DNA of 13,145 nt from GCA-2715645 sp042095375. Its GTDB lineage: Bacteria > Bacteroidota > Bacteroidia > Cytophagales > MED-G16. Of the stretch, positions 1 to 6,011 are shown in pieces. Numbering within the stretch: position 1 is the stretch's first letter; every line of letters begins with the position of its first letter. The stretch is from the NCBI GenBank assembly GCA_042095375.1, contig JBELBJ010000038.1, positions 1 through 13,145 on the forward strand, written 5' to 3'. The position numbers were made by a program, and so were the translations under genes. The notes under the pieces were generated by a model. The model was given only the letters and a program-made list of their open reading frames with translations, did not search any database and was not told the origin of the DNA.

Positions 1-139
1 TGATAAAAAATTTACAGATGACGCTAACGTATTTGAGACTTTAAATAAAAAAATCAATTTGATAAAGGGTGAGGAAAAAAATTTTAAAATAACAACAGAA
101 AATGATCTTAAATTGGCTAAAAAATACCTAGGTAATTAA
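1..139 (+). CDS. ispD: IspD C-terminus (2-C-methyl-D-erythritol 4-phosphate cytidylyltransferase), 5'-truncated
   Basis: The frame starting at base 2 is open from the window edge to a TAA at 137-139 and encodes the last 45 residues of a protein. The residues FTDDANVFE, then INLIKGEEKNFKIT, then a DLKLA segment match the conserved end of IspD, where 'TDDA..vE', 'lV.G...NiKIT' and 'DL..A' form the last beta strands and helix. IspD couples MEP to CTP in the cytoplasm to make CDP-methylerythritol in the non-mevalonate isoprenoid pathway. The catalytic N-terminal nucleotide-binding part lies outside the window. The last 4 bp overlap the end of the convergent DUF2795 gene. The family call rests on the C-terminal motif only, but the match is clear; a paralogous cytidylyltransferase is the only realistic alternative. 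Confidence 0.85.
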   Translation, partial: DKKFTDDANVFETLNKKINLIKGEEKNFKITTENDLKLAKKYLGN

Positions 140-357
140 TATTCATCCTCATTAAAAAAAAAGTCATCTTTAGATGGATAATCAGGCCAAATTTCTTCAA
201 TATTCTCATATGGAGCACCATCGTCTTCTAATTCTTGTAAATTTTCAACAACTTCAGCTGGAACACCAGTTCTAATCGAAAATTCTATTAACTCATCTTT
301 TGTTGCAGGCCAAGGTGCATCTTCAAGATAAGAAGCTAATTCTAAAGTCCAATACAT
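136..357 (-). CDS. DUF2795-family small acidic protein
   Basis: This gene encodes a 73-residue, strongly acidic protein with no signal peptide or membrane segment, so it is probably cytoplasmic. The N-terminal stretch with LASYLEDAPWPATKDEL, the middle VVENLQELEDDG and the very acidic tail (YPSKDDFFFNEDEY) match a short protein conserved across Bacteroidota and classed as DUF2795. No biochemical function is known to me and I do not assign one. It is tail-to-tail with ispD: its TAA (136-138) overlaps the ispD stop. A TATTTTTG element (378-385, minus strand) matches the -7 box of Bacteroidota promoters and would give a leader of roughly 10-15 nt. Confidence is high that the gene is real, given its conserved length and composition, and low on any role. 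Confidence 0.85.
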   Translation of the reverse strand: MYWTLELASYLEDAPWPATKDELIEFSIRTGVPAEVVENLQELEDDGAPYENIEEIWPDYPSKDDFFFNEDEY

Positions 358-377
358 ATTTGTAAGTATTATTTTCG

Positions 378-385
378 CAAAAATA
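378..385 (-). promoter_or_regulatory. Putative -7 element of the DUF2795 gene promoter
   Basis: On the minus strand this reads TATTTTTG, a perfect match to the Bacteroidota -7 consensus TAnnTTTG, about 20 nt before the ATG at 357. At the -33 position there is only a weak match (TATG for TTTG at 404-407, 18 nt spacer). The element is plausible by position but not certain, because such strings arise often in A/T-rich DNA. Confidence 0.35.
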
Positions 386-437
386 GTTTTATTTTCAAAT
401 TATCATAATTATTTACAACATTTTGTTCATAAATTAA

Positions 438-468
438 TTTGCAATATTTATGATAAAGATTAGATTTG
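438..468 (+). promoter_or_regulatory. rpsT promoter, Bacteroidota type (-33 TTTG, -7 TAGATTTG)
   Basis: TTTG at 438-441 is followed after 19 nt by TAGATTTG at 461-468. This fits the Bacteroidota primary sigma consensus TTTG-N19/20-TAnnTTTG exactly in both sequence and spacing. Transcription would begin about 5-7 nt downstream, leaving a leader of about 15 nt before the rpsT ATG at 489. The leader has no AGGAGG-like motif. This is the best-supported promoter in the window. Confidence 0.7.
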
Positions 469-488
469 CCACCTAAAATATTAATAAT

Positions 489-740
489 ATGGCTAATCAT
501 AAATCTGCAATTAAAAGAATTAGATCAAATAATACTAAAAAGCTAAGAAATAAGCTTCAGCATAAAAAAACAAAAACTATAATAAAAAAACTTAAAGCTG
601 AAACAAAGAAAGCAGCTGCAAAAAAACTATTAATTCAAACTACATCAATGATTGATAAATTAGCAAAAAATAATATTTTACATAGAAATAAAGTTAACAA
701 TCTAAAATCAAGTCTTTCAAAACACGTTAATTCCTTATAA
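489..740 (+). CDS. rpsT: 30S ribosomal protein S20
   Basis: This encodes an 83-residue, extremely lysine-rich protein beginning MANHKSAIKRIRSN, the hallmark start of S20 (bS20). It folds as a three-helix bundle that binds the 5' domain and helix 44 of 16S rRNA and helps early 30S assembly. The length is normal for the family (about 80-90 residues). The ATG at 489 is right because the MANHKSA start is conserved. A well-formed promoter lies directly upstream. The downstream DUF1684 gene starts 23 bp after the stop with no visible terminator hairpin, so read-through into the following genes is likely. S20 can repress its own translation in Escherichia coli; nothing in this short leader shows such control here. 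Confidence 0.97.
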   Translation: MANHKSAIKRIRSNNTKKLRNKLQHKKTKTIIKKLKAETKKAAAKKLLIQTTSMIDKLAKNNILHRNKVNNLKSSLSKHVNSL

Positions 741-763
741 TTTATTACTCTTATTGATTCATT

Positions 764-1363
764 TTGAACAATACATTAAAAATTTTTTTCTTATCTATAT
801 TCGTCTCATTATTATACTTTTTTCTCTTTAAAGGAGAAGATGGTGAAGAGTACATTTATAGAATTTTAGAGGAAAGAAGAGTAACAGAAAAGTTTTTCAA
901 AACTTCAAACAGTTCACCATTTAGAGGAAAAAAATTTAATGGATTAAATTATTTTTCACCAAATATATCATTTAAAACAAATGCTATTATCACAAAACTT
1001 GAAAAAACAGATACGGTAATGTTAAGAACCTTTGACAATAAAGAAGTTAATTATTTAAAATTTGCAATTGCAAAAATGAAACTTAAAGGGGAAAAAATAA
1101 ATTTAATTCTATTTAAAGAATTAAATAGTAAAAAAAATAATGTATTTCTAATGTTCAATGATAAAACAAATGGTTATCAGACATATTCTGGAGGCAGATA
1201 TATAGATCTTAATTTTAAAAATTCAAAAAGAATTGAGATTGACTTCAATAAAGCATATAACCCTTACTGTGAATATGATATTAAATTCACATGCCCAATC
1301 CCCCCCAAAGAAAATAATATACCAATAAAAATTTTAGCCGGAGAAAAAAAATATTTTAACTGA
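764..1363 (+). CDS. DUF1684-family protein, N-terminally membrane-anchored
   Basis: This is a 199-residue protein. Residues 5-22 (LKIFFLSIFVSLLYFFLF) form one hydrophobic segment, a signal anchor or uncleaved signal, so the rest probably lies outside the cytoplasmic membrane. The body has the DUF1684 signature: SPF near 50, a GLNYFSPN segment near 60, a YSGGRYIDL block near 143, DFNKAYNPYCEYD near 160, CPIPPKEN near 176, and a final AGEK. The two cysteines in the YNPYC...CPIPP block could form a disulfide or bind a metal. The function of the family is not established. The only start after the in-frame stop at 755-757 that keeps the hydrophobic segment is TTG at 764 (or ATT at 761); the next ATG would remove the conserved first half. 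It lies between rpsT and pheT on the same strand. A run of seven C (1300-1306) within the CPIPP codons is unusual for this A/T-rich DNA. Confidence 0.88.
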   Translation: MNNTLKIFFLSIFVSLLYFFLFKGEDGEEYIYRILEERRVTEKFFKTSNSSPFRGKKFNGLNYFSPNISFKTNAIITKLEKTDTVMLRTFDNKEVNYLKFAIAKMKLKGEKINLILFKELNSKKNNVFLMFNDKTNGYQTYSGGRYIDLNFKNSKRIEIDFNKAYNPYCEYDIKFTCPIPPKENNIPIKILAGEKKYFN

Positions 1364-1382
1364 ATTAAATAAGGTTTTTAGT

Positions 1383-1390
1383 TAGTTTTG
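1383..1390 (+). promoter_or_regulatory. Putative -7 element upstream of pheT
   Basis: TAGTTTTG matches TAnnTTTG fully and lies 25 bp before the pheT ATG. At the expected -33 position (about 1360-1363) the sequence is CTGA, which does not match TTTG. It may be a weak internal promoter that lets pheT be transcribed apart from rpsT, or it may be chance. Confidence 0.35.
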
Positions 1391-1415
1391 ATAAAAATTC
1401 ATAAATTATTGAGAA

Positions 1416-3836
1416 ATGAAAATTTCTTTAAATTGGCTTAAAAACTTTATTGAATTAAATAATTCTCCAGAAGAAATATCTGATCTACTTACAGAAGTTG
1501 GATTAGAAGTAGAATCAATAGAAAAACTTGGTTATCAAGAATCAAAACTCAACGAATTAGTTGTTGGAGAAATAAAAAAAATAGAAAATCATAGTAACGC
1601 AGATAAATTAAAAATAACAGAAGTTGATATTGGAGTAGAAAAATTAAAAATAATATGTGGAGCAAAAAATATTCAAGAAAATCAAAAAGTTGTAGTAGCT
1701 AAACCTGGAACTTTTATCTATTCTTTTGAGGGAGAAAAAGTTAAAATTAAAAAAACTAAAATTAGAGGAGAAAATTCCGAGGGAATGTTATGTTCAGAAA
1801 AGGAAATTGGTATTGGAAATGAAGATAATGGAATAATTGTTTTAGAAGATAATCAAATAAAAAATGGAGTAAAAGCCTATAAATATTTTAATCTTATTGA
1901 AGATTATATTTTTGACATATCATTAACACCAAACAGAGCAGATGCTGCATCTCACTTAGGCGTTGCTAGAGATTTGAAATCCGTATTAAATATTTCATCA
2001 ATAAATCTACCTAAGGATAATTTAATTGAACTAAAATCAAACAAATTAAATCTAGAAGTGAAAGTTCAGGATTACTCTGCATGCCCAAGATACTCTGGAC
2101 TTTTAATTTCTAATATTAAAATAAAAGATTCTCCAAAATGGCTACAAAATAATTTAATAAGCATAGGATTAAAACCTATAAATAATATTGTAGATATAAC
2201 AAACTATGTTTTACATTCATTTGGGCAACCAATGCATGCATTTGATTATGATAAAATAAAAAGTAAGAAAATTAAAGTACAGTTTTTAAAAAAAGGAACA
2301 AAATTCTTAACGTTAGATGGAAAAGAAAGAAACTTAAAAAATGAAGACTTGATGATTTGTGATGATAAAGACCCACTATGCATTGCAGGTGTTATGGGAG
2401 GAGAATCATCTGAAGTAAAAAATAGAACTAAAAATATATTTTTAGAAAGTGCTTACTTCGATTCTAAATTAGTTAGAAAATCATCACAAAATCATCAATT
2501 AAGCACTGATGCATCCTTTAGATTTGAAAGGGGTACAGATCCAAATATTACAATCTATGCTTTAAAAATAGCTGCAAAAATGATAAAAGAATTGTGTGGA
2601 GGCAAAATAGCTTCCAAGATAATAGACATCTACCCTAAAAAAATAGAAAATACAATACTTAATTTGGATATAAACAGAGTAAATAAATTAATTGGATTAT
2701 CTATTCCTAAAAAAAAAATTATTAATATTCTCAATTCATTGGAAATAAATTCAAAAAATGTTAGTGATTCTTTAATTGAGTTGTCAATACCACCTTATAG
2801 AACTGATGTTAAAAGAGAAGCTGATGTTATAGAGGAAATTTTAAGAGTTTATGGTTATAATAACATAGAACTATCTAAACATTTAGGATCTAAGTTTTTA
2901 TCAAAGCCAAGCAAGTCAAAAAAAGAAGAAAGTTTTATAAAAAATATTGTCAATTTATTAGTATCAAATGGATATTATGAAATAATAACAAATTCACTTA
3001 CATCAATAAAATTTGCTGAAAATAAAAAATTATGGAATAAAAATGATAGTGTAGAAATGATAAATAAGCTAAGCGAAGAACACGGAGTGCTTAAAACTAA
3101 TCTATTATTTACAAGCTTAGAAGTTATAAGATATAATTTGAATAGAAAACAAAAAAATTTAAAATTATTTGAATTAGATAAAACATATAAAAAAGAAAAA
3201 TCATCTTATAGAGAAATCAAAAAACTTGGAATATATTTAGTAGGAAACAATTATGAAGACCATTTTAATAAGCAAAATAAAAAATCATCAATAAATGATA
3301 TCAAAGATATTGTCCATAAAGTGCTTCAAAAAAGTAAAATAAATAATTATCATCAAACCGAGTTCGAAGATTCATTCTTAAAGAGTGGAATTTTAATTAA
3401 AAAAGATAAGACTGAACTAGTAAAAATTGGTCAGTTGAGTGATGAAATAAAAAGGCTATTTGAAATAAGTGAAATTGTTTTCTATGGAGAAATTGATTGG
3501 AAAAATTTATATGATAATTCAAAAGAAAAATTATTATATAAACCGGTTTCTAAATTTCCTGAAGTACAAAGAGATCTTTCATTAATTTTAGATAAATCAA
3601 CTAAATTTAATGAAATTGAAAAGATAGTTGAAAAAAATAAGATAAATACGATTAAGAAATTACAGTTGTACGATATATACGAAGGAAAAAACATTGATAA
3701 AAACAAAAAAGCATATGCAATTAGATTTATTTTACAAGATGACTTAAAAACTCTTGATGAAAAAAGCATAAATTATACAATGGAAACTCTGATTAAGTCT
3801 TTTGAAAAAGAACTTAAAGCTCAAATAAGAAAATAA
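1416..3836 (+). CDS. pheT: Phenylalanine-tRNA ligase beta subunit
   Basis: This 806-residue protein has the usual length and domain order of bacterial PheT. It starts MKISLNWLKNFIEL. An EMAP/OB-fold tRNA-binding domain follows at about 45-150 (VVGEIKKIENHSNADKL, ending with EGMLCSEKE). Next are the LTPNRADAASHLGVARDL block at about 170-187, the B3/4 domain at about 210-395 (GLKPINNIVDITNYV; LSTDASFRFERGTD), a B5 domain at about 412-488 (IPPYRTDVKREADVIEEI, LRVYGYN), the catalytic-like core, and the C-terminal FDX-ACB domain at about 710-806 (FPEVQRDLSL). With PheS (not in this window) it forms the heterotetramer that charges tRNA-Phe in the cytoplasm. The beta chain supplies tRNA binding and editing of misacylated Tyr-tRNA-Phe. 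pheS is not adjacent, so the subunits are unlinked here. The downstream coiled-coil gene begins 1 bp after the stop, so the two are translated from one message. Confidence 0.97.
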   Translation: MKISLNWLKNFIELNNSPEEISDLLTEVGLEVESIEKLGYQESKLNELVVGEIKKIENHSNADKLKITEVDIGVEKLKIICGAKNIQENQKVVVAKPGTFIYSFEGEKVKIKKTKIRGENSEGMLCSEKEIGIGNEDNGIIVLEDNQIKNGVKAYKYFNLIEDYIFDISLTPNRADAASHLGVARDLKSVLNISSINLPKDNLIELKSNKLNLEVKVQDYSACPRYSGLLISNIKIKDSPKWLQNNLISIGLKPINNIVDITNYVLHSFGQPMHAFDYDKIKSKKIKVQFLKKGTKFLTLDGKERNLKNEDLMICDDKDPLCIAGVMGGESSEVKNRTKNIFLESAYFDSKLVRKSSQNHQLSTDASFRFERGTDPNITIYALKIAAKMIKELCGGKIASKIIDIYPKKIENTILNLDINRVNKLIGLSIPKKKIINILNSLEINSKNVSDSLIELSIPPYRTDVKREADVIEEILRVYGYNNIELSKHLGSKFLSKPSKSKKEESFIKNIVNLLVSNGYYEIITNSLTSIKFAENKKLWNKNDSVEMINKLSEEHGVLKTNLLFTSLEVIRYNLNRKQKNLKLFELDKTYKKEKSSYREIKKLGIYLVGNNYEDHFNKQNKKSSINDIKDIVHKVLQKSKINNYHQTEFEDSFLKSGILIKKDKTELVKIGQLSDEIKRLFEISEIVFYGEIDWKNLYDNSKEKLLYKPVSKFPEVQRDLSLILDKSTKFNEIEKIVEKNKINTIKKLQLYDIYEGKNIDKNKKAYAIRFILQDDLKTLDEKSINYTMETLIKSFEKELKAQIRK

Positions 3837-3837
3837 T

Positions 3838-4128
3838 ATGCTTGATAACGAAATACAATTTGAATTAAAAAAATTAGAAAATAAGCTATCAAGTTTGTTA
3901 AATAATTATAATGAAATAAAAAAAAAAGTAGAGGAACTAAATCTAAAAAATGAAGATCTTGATATTAAATTAACTTTAAAAGATTTTGAAATATCAAAGC
4001 TTAAAAATCAAAAAAAATTATCAAATAAAAATGAAAACTATTTGATGGAAAAAAATAAATTAAAAGAAGAATTAGAAGAAAATATCCTTGAAATAGAAAA
4101 GTGTATTCAGTCTATTAAATTATCATAA
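3838..4128 (+). CDS. Small coiled-coil protein upstream of zapA (possible ZapB-like division factor)
   Basis: This 96-residue protein is built almost wholly of Lys, Glu, Asn, Leu and Ile. Leucine/isoleucine repeats at heptad-like spacing suggest one long alpha-helical coiled coil from about residue 5 to 92. It has no signal sequence, membrane segment or catalytic motif. It starts 1 bp after the pheT stop and ends 2 bp before zapA, so it is translationally linked to both. A small coiled-coil gene in this position is common in Bacteroidota. In Escherichia coli ZapA works with ZapB, a short coiled-coil protein, to link Z-ring filaments. Position and fold suggest a similar partner here, but this is inference, as coiled coils of this composition give little homology signal. 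Expression is certain enough from context; the role is open. Confidence 0.75.
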   Translation: MLDNEIQFELKKLENKLSSLLNNYNEIKKKVEELNLKNEDLDIKLTLKDFEISKLKNQKKLSNKNENYLMEKNKLKEELEENILEIEKCIQSIKLS

Positions 4129-4130
4129 AA

Positions 4131-4412
4131 ATGGAGCAATTATCAATAAGACTAAAGATTGGAAATAGAGAATACCCAATGACAATCAAAAAAGAGGAAG
4201 AAGAATTAATAAGAAAAGTTGGAAAAAAAATCAATGAACAGATTAGTTCATATAAAACTAAAATGAATATTGATGACCCACAAGATTTACTTGCTATGGT
4301 AGCTTTTGATTCTTATATTAAATTGTCAAATCAAAACAAATCATCGATAGAAAGTAATCAAGTATTAGAAAAGTTAAAAGAAATGAATAAATCTGTTGAT
4401 AATTATTTATAA
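4131..4412 (+). CDS. zapA: Cell division protein ZapA
   Basis: This encodes a 93-residue cytoplasmic protein. The N-terminal part (LSIRLKIGNREYPMTI, residues 4-19) is the beta-strand region of the ZapA head domain. It is followed by a helix with EEELIRKVGKKINEQI, and then by MNIDDPQDLLAMVAFD, a block typical of Bacteroidota ZapA before the C-terminal coiled-coil helix. ZapA binds FtsZ and bundles its filaments, stabilising the Z ring. The length is normal. It is the last gene of the plus-strand run and its TAA ends 1 bp from the stop of the convergent symporter gene. In many Flavobacteriia, as I recall, zapA is followed by 6S RNA and rny; neither is here, so the usual order is broken at this point. 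Confidence 0.9.
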   Translation: MEQLSIRLKIGNREYPMTIKKEEEELIRKVGKKINEQISSYKTKMNIDDPQDLLAMVAFDSYIKLSNQNKSSIESNQVLEKLKEMNKSVDNYL

Positions 4413-4413
4413 A

Positions 4414-5980
4414 TTATTCAGGAGTATTTTCGTTAGGCCATTCTTTTTTGAAATTAATCCAATAATCTTTCACAGTTGATCTTACCTCTTTCCTTAACCA
4501 TAATAAACCAATAAGATTTGGGATAGTCATTAAAGCAATAGTTATAAGAGAAACATTCCAAATAACTGTTGTATCAGCAAATGATGCAATAAAAAAACCT
4601 ATAACATAAACTATCCTATAATATACAACTGAACCTGTACCAAATAAATATGTCATTGCTCTGTCACCATAATAAGACCAAGCTATTGCTGTACTAAAAG
4701 CAAATAACAATAATCCTATACTTACAATATAATTTCCATAATTTCCTAAAAACCCTTTATCAAATGCCATAGCAGTCAGAGGTGCGCTATGCACTAAGGA
4801 CTTACCTTCAACTATTAGATCATCCTGTATCTTACCATCTATAATATTTATTTTACCAGTAAATTGATTCTTATTATTATGATAAATAATTACATCTTCA
4901 GCTATTGACCTTGCATGAATTATTGAAATACTATTTAGTAATAAACCATTCTCAACATCCGCTTCCCCATTAAATTTATTAATAGAACTATTTCCATTAA
5001 GATAATCAAATAAGATCTTTATGTCATCTTGGTTTTGTTCCATATAAACTCTATCTAAAAAAATAAGATCAGCTTGAGCGAATATGTTATGATGTTTCTC
5101 GCTCCAAACACCAGAAGAAAGAAGAACCAAACCAGTAATGGTACAAATTATAATTGTATCAATAAATGGTTCAAGGATAGCAACTAAACCTTCAGAAACA
5201 GGTTCATTAGTTTTTGCTGAAGCATGAGCTATTGGAGCAGAACCTTGACCTGCTTCATTCGAGTAAAGGCCTCTATTTACTCCTCTAGAAATAGCATAGG
5301 ATACTGATGCACCTAAAAATCCACCTACAGCGGCACTACCTGAAAATAATTCAGAAAAGATTGAAATAAATGAAGGTATAATGTTTTGGTAATTAAAAAT
5401 TATTACTGAAAAAGCTCCTAAAATATAAATAACAGCCATAAAAGGAACTAGCTTCTCAGTAATCTTTGCAATCCTTTTGATACCACCAATTATAACTGCT
5501 NNNNNNNNNNNNNNNNNNNNNNNNNNNNNNNNNNNNNNNNNNNNNNNNNNNNNNNNNNNNNNNNNNNNNNNNNNNNNNNNNNNNNNNNNNNNNNNNNNNN
5601 GATATCTTTTCTCTATATTTATGTGATAAGGTTACCTCAACAAATTTAGTTGTCATACCTACCATAGCAGTAACAAGCATCCAAAATAATGCGGCAGGAC
5701 CTCCAAGATGAATAGCAAAAGCAACACCAGCTATATTTCCGGTACCTACTGTTCCTGAAAGAGCAGTTGTAAGTGCTTGAAAATGGGAGGTATCACCTTC
5801 ATCATCTTTTCTGTCAAATTTCCCTCTAACTACTTTTAGAGCAAAATTAAAATATCTTATCTGAGGAAATCTTAGATATAATGTAAAGAACAAACCAGTT
5901 CCTATAAGCAATGGAACAAAATAAAAAGCGCTACCAAGAAACTGATCAATGTAAATTAAAAACTCGTTAAATTGCTGCAT
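4414..5980 (-). CDS. AGCS-family amino acid:cation symporter (alanine/glycine type), interrupted by an assembly gap
   Basis: Two coding blocks belong to one gene. The N-terminal 126 residues (5603-5980) carry the AGCS signature GTVGTGNIAGVAFAI and then MTTKFVEVTLSHKYREK. The C-terminal block (4414-5499) begins with VIIGGIKRIAKITEKLVPFMAV and contains NEAGQGSAPIAHA and LLFAFSTAIAWSYYGDRA. The frames differ only because the N run is not the true gap length. From memory of homologues about 60-75 residues are missing, which would make the full protein about 550 residues. It is a multi-pass LeuT-fold inner-membrane carrier. AGCS members take up alanine or glycine with Na+ or H+. An unusually long hydrophilic insert (about 4786-5100) lies after TM7. 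The gene is the last of the minus-strand run, 31 bp after the formimidoyltransferase gene, so it may serve histidine or related amino acid use. The substrate is not deducible. Confidence 0.9.
5501..5600. other. Assembly gap (100 N)
   Basis: This is exactly 100 N, the usual scaffolding placeholder for a gap of unknown size. It lies inside the AGCS symporter gene. For the flanking frames to join, the real number of missing bases must be divisible by three. Homologue length recalled from the family suggests about 180-225 bp, roughly double the placeholder. Confidence 0.97.
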
Positions 5981-6011
5981 TGCTATATATTTTAGATAAA
6001 ACTAATATAGA

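Larger units (their letters stand above)
358..488. other. Divergent intergenic region (DUF2795 / rpsT)
   Basis: This 131-bp A/T-rich region separates the divergent DUF2795 and rpsT genes. It holds the promoter elements listed separately. I looked for a tRNA-like cloverleaf, a G/C-rich hairpin and a small ORF and see none. Confidence 0.7.

Noticed and set aside
358..488. A tRNA or small RNA in the longest intergenic stretch.
   Set aside because: No G/C-rich stems, T-loop-like GTTC..C motif or cloverleaf can be seen; promoter elements explain the region.
3482..3769. Minus-strand open frame of 95 codons inside pheT.
   Set aside because: It is antisense to the conserved FDX-ACB domain, has low-complexity content and shows no family signature.
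4398..4421. A/T-only inverted repeat around TTTATAAA at the zapA/symporter junction, as a bidirectional terminator.
   Set aside because: Pairing is broken by mismatches and has no G/C pairs or clear U tract, so it would not be a stable hairpin.
4414..5980. Symporter read as a frameshifted pseudogene or two separate genes.
   Set aside because: Both flanks keep conserved family sequence right up to the N block, and the frame change is explained by the arbitrary 100-N length.
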